Below, in pieces: positions 32,305 through 40,784 of a stretch of 45,680 nt of DNA (position 1 is its first letter; the number at the start of each line of letters is the position of its first letter). The notes under the pieces were generated by a model. That model saw only the letters and a list, made by a program, of their open reading frames with translations, was not told the origin of the DNA and did no database searches. This DNA comes from Bacillota bacterium (lineage in GTDB: Bacteria > Bacillota > Bacilli > Alicyclobacillales > Alicyclobacillaceae), in assembly GCA_021799255.1 (NCBI GenBank), contig JAJZAV010000002.1, positions 1 to 45,680 on the forward strand, written 5' to 3'. The translations under genes were made by a program, and so were the position numbers.

Positions 32305-34455
32305 ATGAGCATGCTTCGACGAGCGATGTCAATCTTGGCTGGCCTCTCTCTTTTCGGTTGCTTGGGCATGACTGCCTCCGCGATCCCGGTTTTGGCGAAC
32401 GCAAAATCAGCGAAATCTCAGCCAAGTAAGCCTACGAAATCTGCCCATAGTGCCGAGATTGTGGTGAACGGTCAGGTATTTGCCGACAATGTGCCCATCC
32501 TCGTTAAGGATGAAACGACGTGGATGCCGCTGTCCGTTGTCATGGAGGCGACTCAGGCCATGGGTGCCTGCGTGTCCTTTGACGGGCAAAAACTGCTCAT
32601 CAATAATTTGGCTTTGCAGAGCACATCACTGCAACCGCAGAAACTGAACACCATTGAGATTGTAAACGGATCGTACGTCGCTGGAAACGTTCCGGTGTTG
32701 ACCGTGAATCCATCCACCCAAACGGTCACGAGTGGGGAACAAGCTGGAACTCCCGGCGGATCGTCAAGTTCGTATGCGCAGACTCCGGGCGCTACGTCCA
32801 GCCTTTATGTCCCGATTTGGTACGTGAATCAGGCTCTGACTCAAGGGGTTTCTGGGTACTTCGCAACGTGGAAGAACGGGACATTGATGTTGCAAAACGA
32901 TGCGACAGGAACGCCCTCTTCACAGGAGATTGCCAAGGTCATGAGCCAGGTGACGGAGAATCATAACCCGTCGGAGCACTTCGTGCAGGCTGGCCAACCC
33001 GTGAGCATCACGCTCGCCAACGGGGATACTTACACGGCCGTGCTTGGAACGCGCAGTCCCTCCGCCGATGCCTACGGACAGATAGTGTTTTTCTTTCATA
33101 ACTATCAATTCGTTGGACTCGATTCACCTTGGGAGAAAAATCAGATCACGAACATCCAGGCGAGTGCGAGTGGACTCGCCTTTCAAATCACATATGCGAA
33201 CTATGCACCAGGCGATGCGCTCGGCCAGCCTTCCTTGAAGCCTGTTACCGTGACCTTCAGTTGGAACAAAGGCACGTTTCTTCCCCCCTCCAAATCATCG
33301 ATTCCAAATGGAGCAGAGACGACGGTCAAGGTTGGGACAAGCGCGGTAGGCACAGCTTCAAACCCATCGCAAGATCTCATTGCCCAAATCCCCAGCGGGG
33401 CAAACAATGCCATTTTAGCTGCGATTCCTAGCGGGGCGCATCTTGTAACGCCGCCATTCGCAGCATCCCCATTCGTGTCCGTCGACCTTTATGGGAACGG
33501 ACAGATGGCGTACTCTGCCGCGTATCAGTCCGGGCATTCCCCCTTGGGACTCGTGGTAGTCGGCCAAAACTCGGGCACGTGGAAGGTTCTGTGGAATCAA
33601 ATGTCCGGGGGAAACAAAATCGCCGAACTTCGATCCGGCGATATGACCGGAGACGGCACACAGGAGATTACATTTCAAACCAATATGGGTGATGGCGCGA
33701 ACGATGTGTGGATCCTGAAGTGCATCAATGGCAAGCTGAAATCCATCCTGCACACACAGGGTACCGCCGATATCGGGGATTTCAACCAGGGCGGGCAGAT
33801 GGAAGTGGCCGTGTGGCAACACGATACGGGAGTGCTGGAAAACATTCAGATGTACGCGTGGGATCCCCGAAAGGACCTCTACGAACCAGCGCATAATCGC
33901 TACTATCCTCAGTATTTTGCGGGGGCTCCTTTTGTGTACTACACGTCGGCCGTTCTCAGCGCGGGGAGCGGTCAGTTGCCTCCGAAAATGCTCGCGTACG
34001 CCCTTGCATCCACGTTTAACGACATGGGGATCTACGGGAAGGCGGTGGAGGAGGCTGAGCTTGGGCTGAAACAGCCAGCGAATGATTATCCGTCGAACTC
34101 CGCTTTCAAGTCCATATTGTCCACAGCTCAAGAGGGGCAGAACGAGTTGACCGCGTACATGAACTTGCCCTCTAAGATCAAGCAAATTGTGGATGACGTC
34201 GTTCTTAAGTATACCCGATTTTACAATCCCATCGCCGAATCCACCCCACTCGTGGTGGCGCACAAGGACGGGACCTACGAGGTAAAAGTCATTGGCACGT
34301 TCAACGACGTTCTAGGCGGTAAGTATGTCACGGCACCCGAGTTGAATTTTCGGATTGGAAAGAATCTGGCGATTGGCCCGCTCGACGCTAGAGACGCGGT
34401 GGGAAACGTCTTGTGGATCCAGAGTAAGGTGACGAAACTGCCAGGGGGAGCGTAA
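32305..34455 (+). CDS. Secreted protein with copper-amine-oxidase-N-like domains
   Basis: 716 residues. The signal peptide covers residues 1-33 (SILAGLSLFGCLGMTASAIP). Residues about 50-100 resemble the copper amine oxidase N-terminal fold (VVNGQVFADNVPILVKDETT, then MPLSVVMEATQAMG), and a second copy is interrupted by a Gly/Ser/Thr-rich insert (IVNGSYVAGNVPVLTV to PIWYVNQALTQG). A long middle region contains an FG-GAP/VCBS-like stretch (RSGDMTGDGTQEITFQTNMG, GDFNQGGQMEVAVW), which suggests a propeller. The last 150 residues are helical and then beta. In Bacillota such proteins are cell-wall associated. AGGGG is 5 bases before ATG 32305; a longer frame from 32218 has no site. No enzymatic copper domain is present. 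Confidence 0.7.
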   Translation: MSMLRRAMSILAGLSLFGCLGMTASAIPVLANAKSAKSQPSKPTKSAHSAEIVVNGQVFADNVPILVKDETTWMPLSVVMEATQAMGACVSFDGQKLLINNLALQSTSLQPQKLNTIEIVNGSYVAGNVPVLTVNPSTQTVTSGEQAGTPGGSSSSYAQTPGATSSLYVPIWYVNQALTQGVSGYFATWKNGTLMLQNDATGTPSSQEIAKVMSQVTENHNPSEHFVQAGQPVSITLANGDTYTAVLGTRSPSADAYGQIVFFFHNYQFVGLDSPWEKNQITNIQASASGLAFQITYANYAPGDALGQPSLKPVTVTFSWNKGTFLPPSKSSIPNGAETTVKVGTSAVGTASNPSQDLIAQIPSGANNAILAAIPSGAHLVTPPFAASPFVSVDLYGNGQMAYSAAYQSGHSPLGLVVVGQNSGTWKVLWNQMSGGNKIAELRSGDMTGDGTQEITFQTNMGDGANDVWILKCINGKLKSILHTQGTADIGDFNQGGQMEVAVWQHDTGVLENIQMYAWDPRKDLYEPAHNRYYPQYFAGAPFVYYTSAVLSAGSGQLPPKMLAYALASTFNDMGIYGKAVEEAELGLKQPANDYPSNSAFKSILSTAQEGQNELTAYMNLPSKIKQIVDDVVLKYTRFYNPIAESTPLVVAHKDGTYEVKVIGTFNDVLGGKYVTAPELNFRIGKNLAIGPLDARDAVGNVLWIQSKVTKLPGGA

Positions 34456-34519
34456 TGGGGTCCGGTCATCCCGATTTAACGTGCTGAGTATCATGATTTT
34501 GCACGGACCTGGGTTCGCT

Positions 34520-36952
34520 TCACCGCAAGCTCCCAAGAAAGACGGCCAACTGGCCGACTGCCAATCCGCCGTCGCCGACGGGAAACCGCGTTGGAAACAG
34601 TACCCTTAGCTCTCCGTCATGGAGTGGGCCCTCAGAGGAATCCCTCGCATCGCCCGGAGCACGCACATGAACCTCCTGTGCGAGCGCCTCCAGGTAGAAT
34701 CGCAGCAGCCACTCGTTTTGCCAGACTCCACCTCCCAGAGCCAGCGTTCGCACTCCGAATTGCGCGGCGAGCGTCAGGCTCAACCTCGCCAATCCGCTCG
34801 CGAATCCCCGGTGAAATTGTGTCGCAATCACGGGAGCCGTCGTGCCGCGAAAAAGGTCGCGAACGACGCTTCGCAGTGCATCGTGCAAAGAAACCACCCT
34901 GCGCCCGTCTTGTGTTTCGTTGGGGAACGGATACGCTCCTTTGATCTGCGGATTGACCGATGCTTCCAGCCGCATCGGGAGTTCGCTTTCGTAACTCGCG
35001 GTGCCCATGGCACACACCATGGCTCCGACGACGTCAAACAACCGCCCGGTACTGGTGCAGGCGAGGCCGGGATACGTGCTCTGCAGAATCCGCTCGTGCA
35101 TCTCCCGTTTATCACGAGGGATGCCTAGCCGCAAAGCGATCCAATCCGTGGCGTCGGACAGGCCAGCCTCATGCAAGTAGTTCAACACCGCCCGCCAGGG
35201 TTCTTTGACGGCCATATCGCCGCCAATCCACCGCACGGGCTGAATGTGACCGACGCGTTGGTATGTCACCGCGTCGCCGAGAAGGAATTCTCCTCCCCAA
35301 AGTCCTCCGTCATCGCCATACCCAAGGCCGTCCAGTATGACACCGAGTGCTGGCTGATCCACCGCATATTCCAGCAGGCACGCGGCCATGTGAGCGTGGT
35401 GGTGCTGGACGGCAAATCTGTGCCCAATCCGGGTTGCGGCGTACCGTGTACTGTAATAGTTGGGATGCTTGTCATGAACCACGACATCCGGCGACACCTC
35501 TAGTAATTCTTCGTACCACTCGATTTCGTGTTTGAACAGCTCGAATGTGCGGGCGTTCTCGAGATCCCCGACGTGTGGACCGAGCCACAAGTGGTCGCCG
35601 TGGAGAATGGCAAAGGCGTTTTTCAGGTCCGAACCAACGGCCAGCGCACTCACGGATGCACAAGGGCGGGGAACGTGGAAACTGATGGGCACGTATCCTC
35701 GAGCACGACGCAGCAGAATCGCTTCGGACCCATGGACGCGAATGACCGAGTCGTCGACCGGGCGCAGGATCTCTCGGTTGTGTACGAGGAATCCGTCGGC
35801 AACACCGGATAGACGGAAAGCGGCTTCTCGGACCGTGTAAACGAGCGGATCGCCGCTTTGGTTGGCGCTGGTCATGACGAGGTAAGGGAGCCGCGGGTCT
35901 TGGAGGAGCAGCACTTGGACGCCCGTGTACGGGAGAAATACGCCCAGGCGCGCAAGCCCGGGAGCAACCTCCTCGGGCAACACCGAATCCGGGCGACGAC
36001 GAAGCAGCACAATTGGACGTTCCCTCGATTTCAATTGTCGCCATTCTTCATCGTCGACGAAGCAATACTTCTCCACTTCTCCTTCGTTCATCATCAGGGC
36101 AAAGGGTTTCCCCGGGCGTCTTTTTCGATCACGCAGGCGCACGAGCGGGTCCGGATCCACTCGTGCCGCTAGATGCAGGCCACCCACTCCCATGACTGCG
36201 ACGATGAGACCCGCTGCCAGGGCGTCTCGCGCGCGAAGGATGGCGTCCTGACCCGCTGCAGATTCTGAGCGTGCGAAATACCGCAGGGTGGGACCGCAGG
36301 TCGGGCATGCTGTCGCCTGGGCGTGAAAGCGTCGACTCTCTGGAGCTTCGTAGTCCTGCTCGCAGGTGGGGCAAAGCGGGAAGGCTTCCATCGAGGTCGT
36401 CTGCCTATCAAAGGGCAACGTCCTTACGAGCGTATAGCGCGGCCCGCACTGAGTACAAGACGTGAATGGGTATTGGTAGTACCGGCTCTCGGGATTGGCC
36501 ATGTCCGCCAGGCAATCGTCGCAGATGGCGAGGTCCGGTGGGATGCTGACCGCACGGTTGGACAATCCCCTGCTCGACGAGAGGATTTGAAACGCTTGGT
36601 CTCCCGAAGGTGCTTCGAGGCGTTCCCGCGAAATGGGATCCTCGGCGCACGAAACGGACTCGTACACGATGGAGTCGATAACGGCAGCAACCGGGGGTTC
36701 GCTTTGGAGTCGATGGCAGAACGCGGACACGCGTCGTGTGTCCCCGGATACGAAAATGGAAACGCAGGTACCCTCGTTTCGCACCCAGCCAGACAGGTTA
36801 AGCTCTGTCGCCAGTCGATAGACGTATGGACGAAACCCGACGCCCTGCACGGTACCGAAAACGCGCAGACGAAGCGAATCACGTCCGCTCGTTTGCCCTG
36901 CCGGAGGCGCGGCACCTCGCCGCACCGCGGGTGGCATTTTGTCGCTGTTCAT
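34520..36952 (-). CDS. hypF: Carbamoyltransferase HypF
   Basis: 810 residues. In order: an acylphosphatase domain after a 26-residue extension (RLRVFGTVQGVGFRPYVYRL), two zinc-finger modules (CDDC...CTQCGP and CPTC...CPTCGP), a YrdC-like domain (PGKPFALMMNEGEVEKYCFV onward) and a Kae1/HypF-C domain with the metal-site motif QHHHAHMAACLLEY and LGGGVWQNEWLL. HypF converts carbamoyl phosphate and ATP to carbamoyl-AMP and passes the carbamoyl to the HypE C-terminal Cys, giving the cyanide ligands of the NiFe centre. Slightly longer than usual (about 750-770). ATG 36952 overlaps the hypB stop as ATGA, so it is translationally coupled; the frame could open as far back as 37006 inside hypB. Last gene of the hyp operon. 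Confidence 0.95.
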   Translation of the reverse strand: MNSDKMPPAVRRGAAPPAGQTSGRDSLRLRVFGTVQGVGFRPYVYRLATELNLSGWVRNEGTCVSIFVSGDTRRVSAFCHRLQSEPPVAAVIDSIVYESVSCAEDPISRERLEAPSGDQAFQILSSSRGLSNRAVSIPPDLAICDDCLADMANPESRYYQYPFTSCTQCGPRYTLVRTLPFDRQTTSMEAFPLCPTCEQDYEAPESRRFHAQATACPTCGPTLRYFARSESAAGQDAILRARDALAAGLIVAVMGVGGLHLAARVDPDPLVRLRDRKRRPGKPFALMMNEGEVEKYCFVDDEEWRQLKSRERPIVLLRRRPDSVLPEEVAPGLARLGVFLPYTGVQVLLLQDPRLPYLVMTSANQSGDPLVYTVREAAFRLSGVADGFLVHNREILRPVDDSVIRVHGSEAILLRRARGYVPISFHVPRPCASVSALAVGSDLKNAFAILHGDHLWLGPHVGDLENARTFELFKHEIEWYEELLEVSPDVVVHDKHPNYYSTRYAATRIGHRFAVQHHHAHMAACLLEYAVDQPALGVILDGLGYGDDGGLWGGEFLLGDAVTYQRVGHIQPVRWIGGDMAVKEPWRAVLNYLHEAGLSDATDWIALRLGIPRDKREMHERILQSTYPGLACTSTGRLFDVVGAMVCAMGTASYESELPMRLEASVNPQIKGAYPFPNETQDGRRVVSLHDALRSVVRDLFRGTTAPVIATQFHRGFASGLARLSLTLAAQFGVRTLALGGGVWQNEWLLRFYLEALAQEVHVRAPGDARDSSEGPLHDGELRVLFPTRFPVGDGGLAVGQLAVFLGSLR

Positions 36953-37629
36953 TCTTGACCAACGGGGCTGGACGCTTTTTTCTGCTCTACGCGCTGGCGA
37001 ATCCATTCGTACCAGGCGTCAAGGCCTTCACCGGTTTTGGACGAAACTTGAAGGAGCGGAATGCCCGAATGAATTTGGCTTAAATTGTCGCGGATCAGAG
37101 TAACGTCAGAGTCCACGTACGGCAACAAGTCCGACTTTGTGAGCAAGGCGGCGTCCGCACGACGGAACATAGCTGGGTACTTCAGGGGTTTGTCCTCGCC
37201 TTCCGTGACGCTCAACAGGACGACTTTCGAGTCTTCTCCTAGGTCGTACGATGCGGGACAGACCAAATTCCCGACATTTTCTATAATCAGCAGGTCGAGT
37301 GATTCATCGCCTAGAGCGCGGCTGTGTTTCGCAACCATGGCGGCATCGAGGTGACAGGTACCATTGGTGACAATCTGAAGGACGGCGCATCCGTACCCTA
37401 AGAGGCGGCGTGCGTCGTTGTCGGTCTGGACGTCTCCGACAAGCACTCCGATGGAAAACTCGTTCTTAAGCGCACCGAGCGTTCTCTCTAGCAGAGTGGT
37501 CTTTCCCGATCCCGGTGAACTGACGAGGTTCAACACCGTCGTGCGATTTGATTGCCAGCGTTCGCGCAGACTCGCCGCGAGTTCGTCGTTGGCTTGCATC
37601 ACCGATTTTTGGACAACCACTTCGGTCAT
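36949..37629 (-). CDS. hypB: Hydrogenase nickel-insertion GTPase HypB
   Basis: 226 residues. A SIMIBI GTPase with Walker A LVSSPGSGKTTLLERT, the metal-site region GTCHLDAAMVAKH, Walker B-like LDLLIIENVGNLVCP and the guanine motif LLTKSDLLPYVDSD. HypB drives nickel delivery to the large subunit with HypA. The N-terminal CxxCGC high-affinity nickel motif and the His-rich stretch seen in some species are absent, so nickel storage is not expected. It starts 2 bases after the hypA stop with GGAGGTG inside the hypA end, and its stop overlaps the hypF start. Confidence 0.95.
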   Translation of the reverse strand: MTEVVVQKSVMQANDELAASLRERWQSNRTTVLNLVSSPGSGKTTLLERTLGALKNEFSIGVLVGDVQTDNDARRLLGYGCAVLQIVTNGTCHLDAAMVAKHSRALGDESLDLLIIENVGNLVCPASYDLGEDSKVVLLSVTEGEDKPLKYPAMFRRADAALLTKSDLLPYVDSDVTLIRDNLSQIHSGIPLLQVSSKTGEGLDAWYEWIRQRVEQKKASSPVGQE

Positions 37630-37631
37630 CG

Positions 37632-37976
37632 CTACTGCACCTCCATGTCGGTTACTTCAAGAACATTCCCGGAAGTGACCACCACGTCGCGACATCCGCA
37701 GTCCCTGCACATGAACACCCAGTCATCGAGGAGCGAAACGTGTTCACAGGAGCGGCACAAAACGGCCACCGGGACTTCGTCAATCTGAAATTCTGCGTTG
37801 CCCGTCGCCGGGTTTTCTTTCTTCAACGCGTCGAGCGCAAACCGCAGGATGTCCGTCTCCACGGCCATCAAGCGGCCTACTTTCACCCGAACCCGCAGGG
37901 CCCTCTCGGAGGGGATCCGTTCAAGTTCCTCCTTTACGATTTTGAGGATGTCCATTGCGATTCCCGTCTCGTGCAT
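37632..37976 (-). CDS. hypA: Hydrogenase nickel chaperone HypA
   Basis: 114 residues, standard length. It starts MHETGIAMDILK, in which Met1-His2-Glu3 forms the nickel site. Two CxxC pairs (CRSCEH and CRDCGC) make the structural zinc site. It delivers nickel with HypB. It begins 2 bases after the hypE stop and ends 2 bases before hypB, so it is in the middle of a tightly packed operon. Confidence 0.95.
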   Translation of the reverse strand: MHETGIAMDILKIVKEELERIPSERALRVRVKVGRLMAVETDILRFALDALKKENPATGNAEFQIDEVPVAVLCRSCEHVSLLDDWVFMCRDCGCRDVVVTSGNVLEVTDMEVQ

Positions 37977-37978
37977 GG

Positions 37979-39007
37979 TCAGCAGATCCTCGGTAACTGT
38001 TCCATCGACAACAACTCCAGGACTCGCTTGGCCCCGATGGCGGTCTCCAGCAGAGCGTAACCGGGCGCGCTTTTGGTGACCGTCCCGATGATGGCGGCGT
38101 CTCGCGCGACCTCCGTAGCCTGCAACCGCGAGAGGACGGTGGACGCGACATCAGGGGCCACAACCGCGATGAGTTTACCTTCGTTGGCCACGTAGAGCGG
38201 ATCCAGCCCTAGGACCTCACACAAGCCCCGTACGTCATCCCGGATGGGAATGCAGAGTTCCTTCGCCTCCAAGGTCAAACCGCTGGTTTGCGAGAGTTCG
38301 GCGAGCGTGGTGGCCAGTCCACCACGCGTCGGATCCCGCATGCAACGGATGCCACAGAGGTCGCGGACCGCCATGACGGCGGGCAGAAGGCTGGCCGTAT
38401 CGCTGCGAATGACCGTGTCGAAGGCGAGATTGTAGCGTTTCGTCAACACGCTCGCACCGTGATCTGCGACGGTGCCGGAGAGAATGATCTTGTCGCCTGG
38501 CTGAATGAACTCGGGGCCCCAATTCACCCCGCCGGGCAGGAATCCGACGCCTGTGGTCGTGATGAAGAGTCCGTCCTCCGCTTTGCCACAGACCACCTTC
38601 GTGTCACCCGCGATGATGCTGACTGCGGACGCCGCCGCGGCGTTCGCTATGGACTGGACAATCTCCACGAGATGGTCCACCCTTAGGCCCTCCATCAATA
38701 CGAAGGCGACGGTTAGATAGGCAGGCGTAGCGCCGCCCATCAGCAGGTCATTGACCGTTCCGTTCACGGCTAAATCCCCGATGTTTCCACCCGGGAAGCG
38801 ATAGGGCGTGACGACGAACGAATCCGTGGAGATGGCCATGCGGCCGGTCCCGGACTCGGGAACCACCGCTTGGTCTGCCAGTGATTGCAAGGGTTGGCTG
38901 CGAAAGTATGGCAGGAAGACGGACTCGATTAGCTCGTGGGTCCACCTTCCCCCGGTTCCGTGTGCGCTTTCGATGATCTTGGGAAGCCCATCGAGCAACT
39001 TTTGCAC
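37979..39007 (-). CDS. hypE: Hydrogenase maturation protein HypE
   Basis: 342 residues. A PurM-like ATP-binding protein with GRMAISTDSFVVTPYRFPGG, IAGDTKVVCGKAEDGLFITT and RDPTRGGLATTLAELSQTSG. The C terminus is PRIC, whose last Cys receives the carbamoyl from HypF and is dehydrated to thiocyanate, later passed to the HypC-HypD iron. The GTG start at 39007 lacks a strong ribosome site. The gap to hypD is 28 bases. Confidence 0.95.
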   Translation of the reverse strand: MQKLLDGLPKIIESAHGTGGRWTHELIESVFLPYFRSQPLQSLADQAVVPESGTGRMAISTDSFVVTPYRFPGGNIGDLAVNGTVNDLLMGGATPAYLTVAFVLMEGLRVDHLVEIVQSIANAAAASAVSIIAGDTKVVCGKAEDGLFITTTGVGFLPGGVNWGPEFIQPGDKIILSGTVADHGASVLTKRYNLAFDTVIRSDTASLLPAVMAVRDLCGIRCMRDPTRGGLATTLAELSQTSGLTLEAKELCIPIRDDVRGLCEVLGLDPLYVANEGKLIAVVAPDVASTVLSRLQATEVARDAAIIGTVTKSAPGYALLETAIGAKRVLELLSMEQLPRIC

Positions 39008-39035
39008 GTCAACGTCGGGTGGCTTAATTCTCGGA

Positions 39036-40160
39036 TCATTCGTCGTACGTCCCTCCCTGAATCAGTGGCTGTTGTCTGTACGAGTAATAGGCCGCGCAAG
39101 CTCCTTCTGAGGAAACCATGCAGGCGCCAAGAGGGCGCTCGGGGGTACAGGAGGATGCGAAGGATGGGCAATCGAAGGGGCGCTTCTGGCCTTTCAAGAT
39201 GGCAGCACATATGCATCCTTTTGGCGGCGGGGGCGGGGATATGTCCCGCAGGAAGTCAGCGAAGCGAATTTCTGCGTCGTATTCGGACAGTTCGTGTTTG
39301 ATGCGAAGCCCACTGTCAGCAATGATTCCGAGACCGCGCCATTCCTGGTCCTGGCGTTCAAATACGTCCGCAATTACCGCCTTCGCCTTCGCGTTGCCCG
39401 CGTCCCGCACGGCGCGCGCGTACTCTACTTCCACGTCGCAGCGACCTTCGTCCCGCTGGGTCAGAATCATGAGAATGGATTGTAGGATGTCGTTCAACTC
39501 GAACCCCGAGACAACGACGGGTCGCCCGTATTCACGTGCAATGAACTCGTACTCCTGACTGCCGACCACCGCACTGACGTGTCCGGGACCGAGGAAAGCG
39601 TCGATTTTGAGCCGCGAATCCTCCAAGAGGGCACGTATGACCGGAGGCACAAGAACGTGATTTGCGAGCATGGTGAAGTTCTCGAGATGTCGTTCCTTCG
39701 CCGCGAGGATGCTAAAAGCGTTGGCCGGAGCGGTGGTTTCAAAGCCAACCGCAAAAAACACCACGTTTTTATGGGGGTTCTGTAGGGCTATGCTCACCGC
39801 ATCCATGCTGGAATAGACGACGCGGACGTCCCCACCCTCTGCGCGTTCTCGAAGCAAGGTGGACTCTCGGCCGGGAACGCGGAGCAAGTCTCCATACGCG
39901 GCGACGATGGTGTTGGGCCGATGCGCCAAGGCGATGGCCTTATCAAACTTGACGACGGGCGTCACGCACACGGGACAACCGGGACCATGCAACCACTCGA
40001 TTTGCGGCGGCAGGACTTGCTGCAATCCGAAACGAAAAATGGCGTGCGTGTGCCCGCCGCAAATCTCCATGACGCGCAGTGGCTCTCGGGCGAGTTCTCC
40101 AATGCGTGCTAAAAGGTGCGAAGCCACATCAGGATTGCGGAAATCGTTTAGGTGAGGCAC
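39036..40160 (-). CDS. hypD: Hydrogenase maturation protein HypD
   Basis: 374 residues, normal length. Conserved motifs: GGHTHAIFRFGL, HGPGCPVCVTP, FFAVGFETTAPANAF and a Cys-rich C terminus (GCICAAILKG, CPSF, CTPERPLGACMVSSEGAC) that holds a [4Fe-4S] cluster. HypD with HypC carries the iron on which CN and CO ligands are assembled. The GTG start codon is in the loop of a small perfect hairpin whose stem contains the nearest GAGG element (40152-40167). It follows hypC by 30 bases. Confidence 0.95.
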   Translation of the reverse strand: MPHLNDFRNPDVASHLLARIGELAREPLRVMEICGGHTHAIFRFGLQQVLPPQIEWLHGPGCPVCVTPVVKFDKAIALAHRPNTIVAAYGDLLRVPGRESTLLRERAEGGDVRVVYSSMDAVSIALQNPHKNVVFFAVGFETTAPANAFSILAAKERHLENFTMLANHVLVPPVIRALLEDSRLKIDAFLGPGHVSAVVGSQEYEFIAREYGRPVVVSGFELNDILQSILMILTQRDEGRCDVEVEYARAVRDAGNAKAKAVIADVFERQDQEWRGLGIIADSGLRIKHELSEYDAEIRFADFLRDISPPPPPKGCICAAILKGQKRPFDCPSFASSCTPERPLGACMVSSEGACAAYYSYRQQPLIQGGTYDE

Positions 40161-40167
40161 ACCTCAC
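40152..40167 (-). promoter_or_regulatory. Hairpin over the hypD ribosome site and start codon
   Basis: On the minus strand GTGAGG-TGTG-CCTCAC is a perfect 6-bp stem with a 4-base loop. The GTG start is within the loop and the only purine-rich element (GAGG) is in the 5' stem. This could tune hypD translation relative to hypC. Confidence 0.45.
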
Positions 40168-40190
40168 GCCACCCTTTCCGTGCTCTACGT

Positions 40191-40421
40191 TTAGCGCCCG
40201 TCGTCTGGCCCGCCGAAACAAGCCCGGATCTGCGCGAGCGTCGCTTCGGCCTCGGATTCGTCAATCTTTTGCAGCGCAAAACCGACGTGAACCAAGACGT
40301 AATCGCCGGGACGTGGATCTTCAATGAAGTCGATGCGCGTCTCTCGCCTCACACCGTCAATATCCACGACGGCGCAGTTGTCCGAAATAGTGAGAATCTT
40401 CGCCGGCACCGCCAAGCACAT
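40191..40421 (-). CDS. hypC: Hydrogenase assembly chaperone HypC
   Basis: 76 residues, typical. The protein begins MCLAVPAKILTI, where Cys2 binds the iron of the HypC-HypD complex and later contacts the large-subunit precursor. The core DPRPGDYVLVHVGFALQKID is conserved. GGAGG lies about 11 bases before the ATG. It is the first gene of the leftward hypCDEABF operon and is divergent from the structural genes. Confidence 0.95.
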   Translation of the reverse strand: MCLAVPAKILTISDNCAVVDIDGVRRETRIDFIEDPRPGDYVLVHVGFALQKIDESEAEATLAQIRACFGGPDDGR

Positions 40422-40784
40422 GGTAGGGGTCGCCTCCAGCCCACGGTCGACCGCTTCGTTGCCAGCGTCGACGTTTTACAAGGGCGAATTGGTGAACGAA
40501 CCTGCAGAATTCAGAGGAGAGGGATAAGAGCGCTTTCATACGATCCTAAGTATACAACTCTCCGTTCTAGCTTCTATAGTGCGCATGGACCAATCAAAAG
40601 TTAGTCTTACGGGCACTAATCTGGTAGTTCATCGAGGGCTATGATAAACCCAGAATAGGATCCATTCACCCCGTGCAGGACGCAATCGTCACCCGTTGAT
40701 AACAGAACCCACAATTCCAGCAAAGAGGACTGCCACGTCGTTCTAATTCGAACATTTTCGAAGAATGAGGTGAGTATTTCCCAC
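40422..40784. other. Divergent promoter region of hyp operon and hydrogenase genes
   Basis: About 360 bases. TTCGAA-CATT-TTCGAA (40747-40762) lies directly upstream of the beta-gamma subunit's ribosome site and could be an operator. No consensus FNR or CRP site was seen. No clear sigma-A hexamers could be assigned for either direction. Confidence 0.45.

Noticed and set aside
34520-36952. Rightward frames up to 211 codons within hypF
   Set aside because: High-GC antisense shadows of a gene whose HypF domains are complete.
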